Below are positions 46,611 to 57,820 of a stretch of DNA of 64,000 nt, one piece after another (the stretch's first letter is position 1; each line of letters opens with the position of its first letter). Both the position numbers and the translations under genes were made by a program. Source of the stretch: Liolophura sinensis (Eukaryota; Mollusca; Polyplacophora; Chitonida; Chitonidae); the NCBI RefSeq assembly GCF_032854445.1, contig NC_088302.1:25123788-25187787 (forward strand), written 5' to 3'. The notes under the pieces are model-generated. The model had not been told where the DNA came from. It made no database searches and was given only the letters and a program-made list of their open reading frames with translations.

Positions 46611-47795
46611 TTAACATAGGTGAGAAAAGAAGTCTCTGGGGTATGAGTAAAACGGCTCTACTTTGCAACATTTGGCACTTTCGTTTAAAGACTTGATCAG
46701 TTTATTCTTCTCCATCCATAAACCCGATCATGGTGGAATATATAAAGTAAATACACTGTACTCTGGAAACTTTTGTCATAACTTTGAGTTGACCAGTGAG
46801 GTTGCGTTATGGAAGGTACCCTGTCAGGTACCTGACAGAAAGCTGTAGAACTTCTCGGAGCTTTGCACAGTTATTTTCACCGATAAACGTTACGATGGTC
46901 TTAATATTCTTTTAATCTTAATTCTTTGCGGGGCTTTTTTTAATAAGGGAAGAAATAAAATAAAATTCATAAGTAAATTACATACGGCTATTACATGTAA
47001 AATACTATTGGAGATATCCCTCAATCGACTTTACATTTTACAGAATGTTCCTTCATAACCAAAACGCTTTGGCCTAACGACACAGCGGTTGAAGTACAGC
47101 AGACTTCTTTGACGATGAGGACAATAAACTTGGTAAAGCAAGACTTTACCTATTAGTCCGTCTTTTAACATTGCCGGCTAAGGTTTGTGTCCCTGAAGAC
47201 GGCCATATGCTATGATGCGTTTGTTTTTCTCCTCCGTTGTACTAGCAGCAGGTTTCTATTCACAGATTCGAAAAAATCCCCGGAGCATTTCATCGAGGAC
47301 GATATATCACCTGATAAACGCATGACAATGTCTCTTACTGACCTCCATCCTATTCCTAACGGCGTCCTATGTGACGGCATGTATTAATTTCCCGTCCATC
47401 ATTTTTGTTGTTTCTTGGCTTTCATAACAGTGGCTGTAAACCAAGAAGAATCTAGATATATCTCTATCTTTCCCAATTGGTTTGGTAAGCATGTCAAATG
47501 TCCTGGAATTTATATTACATACAATCACTCGAACAAAGAATTTGTTTCTTCTGTTTTTATTTGTTTACCATAATGCAAGATAATAAAGAAGTTTACTTTG
47601 CATTGTTGTATTTACTTGCACGATAATGATCCTTATTTACAATGTATGACTTGAATTCCTGTAAACCTGTCACATTAACCATAAAAAAGAAGTTTTTATC
47701 GCACCGAAACTCAAAAGCGATAAAATTTCCCCTTAAACGTTTGCTAAAAAAAGGCGCAGCTGGGCACTAATGGCGTAAGACACCAGTGGAGTAAA

Positions 47796-48010
47796 TAATT
47801 CTCACTAATTCGGTCACTATGAGTTCAAATCCAACTGGTTTCCTCTTAGTCGTATGTGCGAAGGTCTGACTCGTGCGTGCGAAGGTCTGCCTCTTACCTG
47901 CGGATGGTCGTGGATCTCCCCCAGGCATTTCCTCCCACCATAATGTGGCCGGCGTGGTATAAGTGAAACATTCTTGAGTACGGCGTAAAACACCAGTCAA
48001 ATAAATATAA
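47796..48010 (+). mobile_element. SINE-A, head partly lost
   Basis: Box-B-like GAGTTCAAATCC at about 47820, then a small internal duplication (GTGCGAAGGTCTG and GTGCGAAGGTCTGCC), the body, and GTATAAGTGAAACATTCTTG ... GGCGTAAAACACCAGTC plus an AAAT tail. A further minus-strand tail piece (GGCGTAAGACACC) lies just upstream at about 47770. Confidence 0.75.
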
Positions 48011-50858
48011 ATTTATGCTGAAACATTTACTCCCAATGATGCTGCCTAGATTTGCAGTGCTCATTTATGCTTGCTTAAGTAGTGATTTAATGTAAATAAA
48101 ATAAAAAACTCAAGGGTCTTACATAACCAAATGTAAACGTTCGGCTATATGGGCGGAGAATGAGATATACCTAATTCATCTTGTAAATGTGAAATGTTAA
48201 CATTTACACAATACGTGTAACACATATACAGTAATTGCTGAAAATTTACTACAAACTCTAACAGTGTAGGAATTTGCCTCGGTTTTTTTAAACACAGGAT
48301 CATTTATGTTGGGGGGAGGGGTGTGTGAAACGGAAAGGGTGGTGGGGTGGTGAGAAGAAATGTGGTGGAATTAAGATGATTTCCCAAAGTCATTTATAAC
48401 ATTTGTATTGAGCGAGATGCTGATTGCAGTATAGCCCAGTCACACAGGTTCCTATACCATGGACGTATCCCCTGGATAGATTTAACATTGGTTAGGCGAC
48501 CTTCTCATTATGTACAGCCATGCCCCGATTGATTTATTTTCAGAGCTCATGGTTTAATCATTTGGCTCATGGCCATTAAGGTTTTACATAAAAGAAGCCA
48601 TATAGGTCAACTACCACATTTTTTTCACATGCTTGAGGAACTTTTCGCAGAACATTAAAACTTGTTTGGACTTGAGATAGAACATCTAAAGCCACAAGGC
48701 TAACAAACATTCAGGCAAAATGTGTTGGAAATAGGTTGCAAAAATCCCGTTGAACATTCGACAACCCAGACCCAGCATGCGACTTACATAACTTGTAGTC
48801 CTTGTGATTCACAAACATGTTTAACACCCTCCGTTAATTGCATATTTTCCATTAAACGATGAGAGATGACAAATGATTGTGTATAGTATACAAACGCATG
48901 ACATTAATGGATAATAACACTTTAGGGAATTGCCAATCACGGTCCACGCTTCTGCTTAACCCGAGGCTATGAGCTGTATATTCATCCTGTTGAGTTAGGT
49001 AACCCTGTTGCCTATACGAAAAGTTGCAATGAAAGTGCAATTCAGATATTTGGCTTATTGATCAAATATACTAGCATTGTGTTTACACGATTTGAATACA
49101 TGTTTCATTGATTCACCTCGAACATGCCTTGCGCCTGTCAAGTCAACAATTGTTGACTGCTCCTCTTCCCATGATTCCGTCCTAAATTTGCACTTATTTA
49201 AGTTTCTTCTTTCTTTGGAAGTTTGTGTTAAACGTCGTTTTGGGAATTGACCTTGCGATTATTGACCACAAAAGTCCATTTTGGATGACAGCTAGTATAC
49301 AAATGTCTGTTTCTATACATGCATAGCACAGATAGTTTAACTGTACACGTGAGCAAACATGTCTTATGTGTATATATGTGAAAAAATATCATGTGCTTTG
49401 ATTTCAGTTATGTCAAATCAAATGAAACTAATATTCAAGACACGAAGTCATCAGCTGACATCAAGTCTATTTGCATTGATATATTTTGTCCAAGCTGTCT
49501 TTCAACACTATTCGTATAAGCCTACAGCTCGTAGAACAACGCAAGGGAAAAGAAATCTTCGTTACAAAGGGGAAAAAAGGTAAGATACGGTAAGTCCTTT
49601 CTGCACGGTATACTTTGGAGTCTAGCAATTTGAGCATTGCATGCGTCAACATCAGCCGGATGGAAAAGAGATTTCCTGGTATCATTCTTCTGTAGGGTAT
49701 TTACTCCACAACAGCTCACGCTATATGTTGTTTTTGTTGCGTATTCTTCAGCAGCCTTGGTTTTCATCCCGGATGGCACATGTTTCTTTTCAAGAAAAAA
49801 AAGGTCGTGGTTTTTAGTTTCAGACGGCTGTAAGAATATAGAAAATTAAAGAAAAAGAAAAACGACCATTCCCACAAGATTATAATGTGACGTAAAAAAG
49901 TCAATTGCTTCTGACTGGAACTGTTCTCGTGAAAACATATTTTTTTAATTTCTGGAAAGGGGTTTGGCATCATCATTACAAATGCCACGTTTGCACCAGA
50001 GGAATCAAAGCCAATTACTGGATGAGTTTAATAGGAAATATTGATACTGATGCAACTAATCAGAGCTTTCTGGGCAAAGTACATATTTTTGAAATCAAAC
50101 GCATTTATTCACTCTCGAAGCCTCCGATTCTTTTTAACAAATAGTCATGTCAATCGCCCCATCACCCAGAACACGGTTAATTTGATATCCAATCACCATG
50201 AAAGGCTGACGCCAAGCTGACGAGGCCAAACTTCTAACTTCCTGCAAGAACACGGTTTACAATTTGAGTTTCTCATTCAATACAATATTACAGACCTTTA
50301 TTCGTTTTCTGCCTGTTATGCGGAAACTATATCCCTACAGACTGGCTAGTCGTGTGACCTTTCATCTGTTTGCCCTTTCATCTGTTTGCCGTCAATCCAA
50401 CTGCAATATCTCCTCATCTGTGTTATAAAAGGGAATACAGCTACTGGAATGAAGCTGGGGTCGGGATCTAATCCAAACAGTAGCTGATATTGAGATATAG
50501 GCAGACAAGCACATCATCACGAACCTGGGCATAGACATCTGTCTTTGTCACCATAGGAATAGTTTCGTAGAAGAGGACTATCATTAATTTAGTCTAGTAT
50601 AGCTATGCAAGGTACCAATATAGCGGTCATAAAGGGTAGAGGTGGCCGGTAGGTACATGTTGGAAGAAATCCCGGATCAGACGTCAGGTTACTTAGGTAG
50701 CTTATCTATTATTCACAACTCACAGGTATCGTGGCACAGCGGTCACGGCTTATTTTAGGCATCAGATGTTAGGGTCAATGCGAAAATAGGTAATGCAAAA
50801 CATTATTAAGCAGTTTTAATTGTAAATATCTCGTTTCCTGTTTGAGGAGACTAGCTTG
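48011..50858. other. Unique AT-rich sequence
   Basis: No gene, RNA or repeat is recognised. Frames of 60-85 codons on both strands (49359-49849) show no domain. A G-rich stretch lies at about 48310-48352. Confidence 0.4.
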
Positions 50859-51237
50859 GGTCGACCGTGGTCTAGTGGTAGAGGGGTTTACCTTGGAATC
50901 GCTATGGCACACGAGGTTTAGCCTAGGTTGAAAGCCGGGTCTTGGACAGGGAATTTGTAGATTCTCCCGCTCTCACTATTTGTGTGGCCTTGTTAATTAC
51001 AAACGGCCGACGACGCTCGTGTGATTGTTCGCGCATCCTATCCTTCACTGAAGTCCACTTGTCTTGCTGTGCATACCCGTATGTCATATGTGGGGAAATT
51101 TCGGCAGTGACCTGGGAAAGTTCGGTGGATTGCGTTGGGTACTCCGATTTCATCGACACATAAAGCTGATCGCTATTACATATGTGAAACTTCATAATTG
51201 GAGAATTATGCAGCCATAAAATAAATAAAATTACACA
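50859..51237 (+). mobile_element. SINE-C
   Basis: A third tRNA-headed family. Head GGTCGACCGTGGTCTAGTGG has box A TGGTCTAGTGG and a weak box B GGTTGAAAGCC. The body has CTCCCGCTCTCACTATTTGT and CCGATTTCATCGACACATAA. The tail (ATTACATATGTGAAACTTC) is diverged, ending in an AAATAAAT-like run near 51217-51230. It defines the family also present in D1 and D2. Confidence 0.65.
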
Positions 51238-51240
51238 CGA

Positions 51241-51939
51241 CAAAACACTGAATTTGCCACTGGGTACAATTTCTTCTCACTAATGTGAAAACAGCTTTTA
51301 TTTCCTCACTAAGAGATCGCCTCACACTCATATAACTGAAACGACACAATATCACATTATGATGCTGCAGGAGAGATTGATCCTTTTACTCTTCTGTCTT
51401 CTTACGAAGACTCCACCAGCTCTGTATCGTTTATAAACACCTCAACAGAACCGGCGTTCAAATTATCGCCCTCAGTGATAGTCTTTTCCTAACGGCTTCT
51501 TAAGTAACATTTCACATTATTTCCCCTACCTTTGTTGTTCCTTGCGGCAGAGAAACTGTAAAATGAAAACCATCCTTGACAAGAATCAGCCGATGCCTGT
51601 TGAGTTGAGTAGCTGTTGTCAAGTGACACAAGGCCTAGTATTTTGGAAGATGTACATCGTGGAGATCTCCCTGCAAAGATATGTCATTTCTCCTGGTATG
51701 CTTTGTTACATGTAACAAAACACATATTTTCTTACGGAAGTTGGTTAATCGTGCTTATAGAGCGTGTAACTACAATGTCACACTTATATCTGCATTATGT
51801 TCGATCAGATCTCCACACTGATCCTTAAAGAGGGCTACTGGGAAGCGATGACTATGTCGGGCTGTTCCAGAAGCAGCGACTTTGCGTCAGCAAGTTATTC
51901 GACGATAAGAATCAGCTGTAATCCATTCAGACCTCTTTG
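51241..51939. other. Unique sequence
   Basis: No gene or repeat is recognised. Confidence 0.4.
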
Positions 51940-52106
51940 TTTATTTTTTTATTTATTTATTTCATTGATGATTTACGCCGACCTTAAGAATATTTCACTT
52001 ATACGACGGCAGCCAACAATGTGGTGAGAGGAGACTGGGCTGGTGAAAACAAATAACATGAGCCACACTGTTGCGCCAGCAGCCTAACCACGGCCATCGA
52101 GGCCCC
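51940..52106 (-). mobile_element. SINE-A variant with internal deletion
   Basis: On the minus strand the head GGGGCCTCGATGGCCGTGG with GGTTAGGCTGCTGG is joined to a shortened body, CACATTGTTGGCTGCCGTCG and the tail AAGTGAAATATTCTTAAGGT, CGGCGTAAATC, then an AAATAAAT run. The middle (box B and the GGGAAGGTCTG body) is missing. Confidence 0.7.
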
Positions 52107-54598
52107 AACCTGACTTGACAAATTTGTTTGTACCAGCTTATTGGGATGTGTGTCACTGCATTAGCAAAGCTTTCATGGATGTTGCTAGTTTTATTGGTTC
52201 CTCGAAATAGTGTTCATTTGGAATCCGGAGGACATTTTATTGATGGTTAATTTAAAGATGACTGATTAGATTGATTGGCGGGGGGGGGGGGGGGGAGGGG
52301 TTCTGACGCATTTCAACTTCACTGCTAGCCTTAAACCACGGTGTTTCCCTGTAACAGACATGTCTTAATGTCCACGTAAAGCCGCCAACCATCGCTAAGT
52401 CCTGTTTCGGGACACGTACTAAGCATATGCAAATATTAGGTCCTATGGTCGTCACCGTCATGTAAATTGTGATAACAATGTCTTAGTTATGACCTGACAC
52501 AGGGCTGAACGTGCTTATTACGTGCACTGCGGAGGTGAAAGCTGTACATAAATCCGGAGAAATTTCAGAAATGAAGTGATACATATGTCAGAGAGCATAA
52601 AGTCCTCACCAGCATTGAGTGGAATATCACAATCAACTGTGTGATACTGTGAAACTGTGAAGCGGTTTTATTGATTATTATACGACCAGTACAACTGGTC
52701 TTGAAAAACATGTGTCAGGCATTCGTGAATTTGGTAGGTACTTCATGACTTTTGTGAGATGATGTAGTAAAACTGTACGCAGAGTCCTAGCCTATCGGAA
52801 TACCAAGTTGGGTGGGGCAGACAAAAATATATTGGAAATCAACAATAAATATGGGAGTCGTTAACGAGGTAGGAGACGCTTTGTAGTCGCTTTTCCAAGA
52901 CGGTTATTCTTCTAACAATGTTCTGAGTTTCTAAATTATGTTTTCTTAGTAACGCACAGCAAGAGAATAGACCTTAAGACGTATTGAAATAAATAGAAAA
53001 TAAAACTGTGTTCTTAAACTCGCTTTCTATAGTCGAAGGACAATTTTGTAAAATTACAGGTTTCATTTTTATCAGTGGGCATTCGCGTCTGTTAAAGGGC
53101 ACTGTATATCACCTGTTTATTGCTTCAATCCTTCTTAGGTTCTCATTCATCTTCCCCAAACCACTATAGTCATAAACCAGGTTCCTAATAAGACAGATCT
53201 CTGAGGTATCCGCGTAGATAATGTCAACTTTAAACGACCGCAGCGGGATAATTTCCACCAACATAGATCGGATTTGACGTCACCAGAGCACCTGCCAGTG
53301 TTGATCCTGGAGAAAAGCAAATGCTTTACTTTTATGAGTTTCTGTCACACCCCTATAGCCATCAATACTTCAATAAATTGTCCCACCGCAAAGGGTGTAC
53401 TTAGACACCCATTATACATACCGAAGAGAGGAATGGTTAGGGTAAGGACTGCATTGTGTTGGCGGTTTCAAAGTTCTTGGCAAGCTTGTGCAATAGCAAA
53501 TATTCCATCTTTGAACGTGTTTATATACGTATTGCTGACTTTCCGCTAGTGATCGTGAAAGAAAGTAGTCCAGACGTATGAACCTCATCATACTAGGGGC
53601 ACGGATATACAACAACACTATGTATCTCGCTTTTCTGAAAATAATGTTAAATTTTTTCCTGGATTGTGCCACAAACAAGGTTCAAGCTTGAAAAGTGATG
53701 ACCATCACTCTGTCACTTTCCACACAAGGCACTGTCAGACCTGATTATTTCTTCAACTTGGGGTTGTCTACTCTTGTCATAACCGATTAAACACGTCCTT
53801 GATGCAAACTCCCCGGGGACGTTGTTAAACTGTTGCCTTGAGATATTTTTCACTCTCTCAGAATATTTCTAAGGCCAAACGTTCATTTTTCACGCTTAAA
53901 ATTAAAAGATTCTTGTCTATTTTATCGGAAATTTGGATAGCATATTAAATTTGTTTTGGTTGATCAAACATTTGCTTTGATGTCCACCATTTAATGACAC
54001 ATAATCAGATTGGCAACGCGTTAAAACAACATAACAGTCATATGTATAACCCAAGGGAGAAAGATGATGTGATCAGTTTCTCGAACCTTGTTTTGTCTTG
54101 ACAAAGCAGTGAAGATAATTCAAACACATATGGCGAATCCATACTAGATAATGAAGGAAAACGTCCACTGCATATAAAGCGCGGAATTTTATGAGTTTTT
54201 TCATGCTATGAAACAATGTTGCCATAGGTTGTTGTGTTTTATCTGCAGTGTGTATCTCTATCATTTATGTAGTACGGGTTTTCCAAATGTGTTATAACTG
54301 TTAATTCTGCCATGGAACCGGTGGTTTCCTAACTACCCTGCCAGATTTCATTTGGTTATAGCCTTTAATTGCAAAATCAATCAATCTACACCTCTATTGT
54401 TCAATACACTCTCAGCCATTCATCACTTGTACATCTGTCAGCGCATTCTTTTCTTTCGGCACCATGTTATCTTACTATTGCAAAAAAGTTTACAACAAAA
54501 CCATGTAACCTTGACGTATGTTGTACAAGTCTAGTTTTAAAGGTCCTGTTCAGTAAACTCCTCTTACTTTTACGGTAATTAAAAACAATTAATCTGTT
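52107..54598. other. Unique AT-rich sequence with a poly-G tract
   Basis: A G-run with one A lies at about 52277-52300. No gene or known repeat is recognised. The plus (53274-53549) and minus (53412-53678) frames overlap each other and have no motifs. Confidence 0.4.
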
Positions 54599-54620
54599 AA
54601 TTTTAACAGAATACTGTCGG

Positions 54621-54783
54621 AGTGATGCTAGAATGTGTTCTGTTATTATAACGCAGTACTCCGTCATATTCAACATAATATCCTATTCGTCTAATAGAAT
54701 ATTTTTGTTGAATAAATAGTATATGTGTGTAATATGTAATAGAACAATCTGCTGCAATAACAGAATACATTCTAGAATCACTC
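54621..54783. repeat. Inverted repeat with ~28-bp arms
   Basis: GAGTGATGCTAGAATGTG with TTCTGTTATT (54621-54652) is complementary to AATAACAGAATACATTCTAGAATCACTC-type sequence at 54754-54783, with about three mismatches. The ~100-nt interior contains a smaller stem (CAACATAATAT ... ATATTTTTGTTG). It looks like a small foldback or MITE-like element. Confidence 0.65.
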
Positions 54784-54799
54784 AGACAACAGACTTTCT

Positions 54800-55062
54800 G
54801 ATAGGTATAAATGTCAATTTAGAAAGTGAATAAGGTAACAGTATTATCGTTATTAGGATTACACTTTCTGAATATAGCACAAATTCCAGCGCTGATATTT
54901 AGCTGAGACCTCTGCGGTTTTCGAACCAGCGACCTCAGATTCAGGCACCAAATCGCCAGCAATACATGTACTGCCAGCAATATTCAGAAAGTGTAATCTC
55001 TAATAACAGTAATACTGTTACGTCATTCACTTTCCAAACTGACATTTATACCTGTCTGATAT
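54800..55062. repeat. Foldback with ~85-bp arms around a tRNA-like sequence
   Basis: The left arm (54800-54881: GATAGGTATAAATGTCA ... AGAAAGTGAAT ... CACTTTCTGAATAT) is reverse-complementary to the right arm (about 54974-55062: AATATTCAGAAAGTG ... TTCACTTTCC ... TGACATTTATACCTGTC). The loop holds the reverse complement of the tRNA-like sequence found at 55155-55275. Confidence 0.7.
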
Positions 55063-55154
55063 ATTCACCTAAGGGAGTGGTGTCATTTGTGATAATCAGA
55101 GGGGTAATGGATGTTTGCTGTAGAGTCTACCGATCAACTACCTTCTATTTTGGA

Positions 55155-55330
55155 CGGCCTGTTGGTTGAGTGGTCTACACGGTTGACATATATTGCTGGC
55201 AATTTGGTGCCTGGCTCTGAGGTCGCTGGTTCGAAACCCGCAGTGGTCTCAGCCAAATATCAGCACTAAAATCTGTGCTATACTCAGAAAGCGTAATCCT
55301 TAATAACGGTAATACTGTAACACGCTTTCT
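55155..55330 (+). mobile_element. tRNA-like sequence plus AGAAAGYGTAAT repeat
   Basis: Box A-like GGTTGAGTGGTC (about 55161-55172) and a strong box B GGTTCGAAACC (about 55229-55239) are followed by ATACTCAGAAAGCGTAATCC, the same motif as in the foldback arms, and by CGCTTTCTGTTA. The box spacing is longer than in a simple tRNA and no acceptor-stem pairing is evident, so I call it a tRNA-derived SINE-like unit (family D) and not a functional tRNA gene. A second inverted copy occupies 54882-54968. Confidence 0.6.
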
Positions 55331-56687
55331 GTTAAAAGAACCATCGAAATATGTCAACGCTGACACCAGATACATAGTCATTCAACCAATCTCTCCATTA
55401 CATGCCCTTCTTGTATCGATGGGTCAAGATCCGACTGCAATAAGTTGAACACGGCTCGAAACAGCAAAATAAATGAATAAGTTCATTATTTGTTACTTTG
55501 TACAGGAACAGTCTTCGGGAATCGAATCGTTCCCCTTTTTGATGAAACAATCAATCTGCTAACATTGGTAGAAGCTGTGTTCTACTTCAAAGGCACTCAT
55601 CGGCTATAACTTGGTAGAAATAAATTTGGCAAATTAGGCTGAGTGGGCTAGGACTAATTCTCTAATACTCTTCCAGAAGCCATCGAATAACTTACTGAGA
55701 CAAATCCTTAGAGGTGTCGCTGCCCAGCAGCTCGCTTTAGAGATCGATGTGGAGACCTGCTTTATGACTTAAAGGTCCAGTATAATAGGTACACGAATGT
55801 CATAAACCTGAGGAGGTAGAGCTCAAACGCAGCAACGCTCTGAGTTATAAACCTTAGGAAATGTGAATAACGAAACCATTTGCTTCTTCTGATGAAAATA
55901 AACTAATATATCTCTGTTGTGACATCTATTATATGTGGAAGATAAACAACTCAGACATTACAGGTACAAAAAAAAATGTACATGTAACTTGAAATATCAG
56001 ATTTTCTGCCCAGGAGGACTCACCAGATCATTGTCAAAGATGATTTTCCTGTTTTTAGAGTGTATTATATGCAAGAGATGAAAGAGCTGGAAAATTAATG
56101 TGGACTGTCACATACAACCCCGATATAGACCTGTGCTCAAGACGATATTTCATCTTGTGTGCATTCGATATGCCGAGCTGGTGATATATGGTTTTCTTGG
56201 ATATTCCATGGCTGATTAGTACCTGTGCAAACTCACCTGTCAGGGCAAGTCAGAAAGACAGATCCAGTTTGTTTTATTGTTTAAATAGCAATAGTTTTCA
56301 TAACAATTCAGTATGTGAATTGTTGATTTTGATTTGCAACGTGAATATTTTACTGCTTCGTATTAATTTAATCGTCGGTTGTGTCGAGCTGTTCATAAGT
56401 GTTACTAAGCTGTCGGAGCCTTCCTAAGGACGTTGTGGATCAGGTGTTCTGTAACAACAGCAGAAAGTGACACCATGAGGAAGTCGTTTCAGGTGTATGA
56501 ATGCACCATAATATCAGCAAAGAAATGAAACCTGTTTTGACATCCTATCTGGCATCATACATGTCCAGTGGCCGTTTCACAAACCATGGCAACTAGTATT
56601 GTAGGTATTACGTCGTCATGCTAGTTACGTGAACGTAGTGTTACGTGTGCTAGTGAAAATAGGGCCTTTGTCATTACCGGAAAATTA
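55331..56687. other. Unique AT-rich sequence
   Basis: No gene is recognised. A TTACTGAGACAAATCC-like string near 55692 has a relative near 58803, hinting at an old dispersed repeat. Confidence 0.35.
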
Positions 56688-56730
56688 AGTACGACTTTAA
56701 ACCCAAAGCACTTACTCACTCTTTATTGGT
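56688..56730 (+). mobile_element. SINE-B tail fragment
   Basis: AAATTAAGTACGACTTTAAACCC followed by AAAGCACTTACTCACTC equals the last ~40 bp of SINE-B. No body is present. Confidence 0.65.
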
Positions 56731-56914
56731 TTATAGTTCGTATACGAATGTGTGTTTCGAATCATAGATTCAAGGTGATTTGGTACCAACTCAGAGGTGT
56801 TAAAGTGGCCGAAATGTCACTTAGGTTGCCCAGAACACGAAGGTTATGAGAGTTACCGGTTCTCAGTGGATAAGTGTACTTGACTTCAGATTTACAATCA
56901 TTCGTCAGTGAATG

Positions 56915-57182
56915 TTGATGACATTGTCCAGGTGGTTAGCACTCCAGCGCCGCGTAATGACCTAAGAGCCTCTTACCAGTACGGTCGCTGTGAGTTCAAG
57001 TCCAGATCATGCTGCCTTCCTCTCCGACCGCACATGGGAAGGTCTGCCATCAACCTGCGGATGGTCGTGGGTTTCCCCCGGACACTGCCCGGTTTCCTCC
57101 CATCACAATGCTGGCCGCCGTCGTATAAGTAAAATATTCTTGAGTACGGCGTAAAATACCAATCAAATAAATTAAATAAAAT
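56915..57182 (+). mobile_element. SINE-A, near full length
   Basis: Degenerate box A (GGTGGTTAGCACTCC), box B-like GAGTTCAAGTCC at about 56993, body GGGAAGGTCTGCCATCAACC, tail GTATAAGTAAAATATTCTTG ... GGCGTAAAATACCAATC, and an AAATAAATTAAAT end. Confidence 0.82.
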
Positions 57183-57185
57183 ATA

Positions 57186-57661
57186 TCTTGTTGGAATAGA
57201 CGCATTCAGTACTGGATAGTCTAAGGTTCGAAGCTATAAAAAGATAAAATGTACTGTTTCCAAGCTTTTTGCAATTTGTAGCGAAGCTCCCCTCTAAGTT
57301 ATTCAACATGTACGCTAATATAAATACAGTTGAGAAACAGCGTTGACATAATTTATCTATGATATCAACTGGTAATTTCATGTGTTGCATGTTTGCATGA
57401 ATGGCATGCTTGGGATCAAACATGTGTGTACGTGATATATTCACATGTGCCCTAATACCTCTCAATCAAGACTAGTCGTGCCCTAATGCAGTTACCTGGA
57501 ATTAAACTCTGAATGAATTAAAGTCATTTGGATGTATTTTACTGGCTGTCCATCACCAAATGTAACGTGTAAATATGCATTGTCTGACAAGTAATGCGGT
57601 TCAAGTACACCTATTGTACACAATAACATACGGCCAAATACAAATAATATAAGACAAGCGC
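57186..57661. other. Unique sequence
   Basis: No feature is recognised. The 97-codon minus frame at 57172-57465 has no motif. Confidence 0.35.
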
Positions 57662-57820
57662 TAGAAAGTTAGAAAGTGCATCTGAACTTAGTAGTTTGAA
57701 AGTGCATCTGGGCATAGTAGTTTGAAAGCGCATCTGGGCTTAGTAGTTTGAAAACGCATCTGGGCTTAGTAGTTTGAAAGCGCATCTGGGCTTAGTAGTT
57801 TGAAAACGCATCTGGGCTTA
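57662..57820. repeat. 26-bp tandem repeat, ~6 copies
   Basis: Units like AGTTTGAAAGCGCATCTGGG plus CTTAGT recur. The last four copies alternate AAAGCG and AAAACG, a 52-bp higher-order pattern. Confidence 0.9.

Larger units (their letters stand above)
42460..47765 (+). repeat. Segmental duplication block B
   Basis: Paralogue of A (landmarks under 32690). B lacks the gypsy element, the 56-bp array, the (TA)n array and the SINEs at 38810 and 40639. It has its own SINE-B at 44478 and about 430 bp (42525-42955) not found in A. No protein family is recognised in its frames. Confidence 0.85.

Noticed and set aside
55155-55260. Possible tRNA gene with strong box B GGTTCGAAACC
   Set aside because: An inverted copy lies 200 bp away, flanking repeat motifs are shared, and no acceptor stem was evident. 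A repeat-derived unit is more likely.
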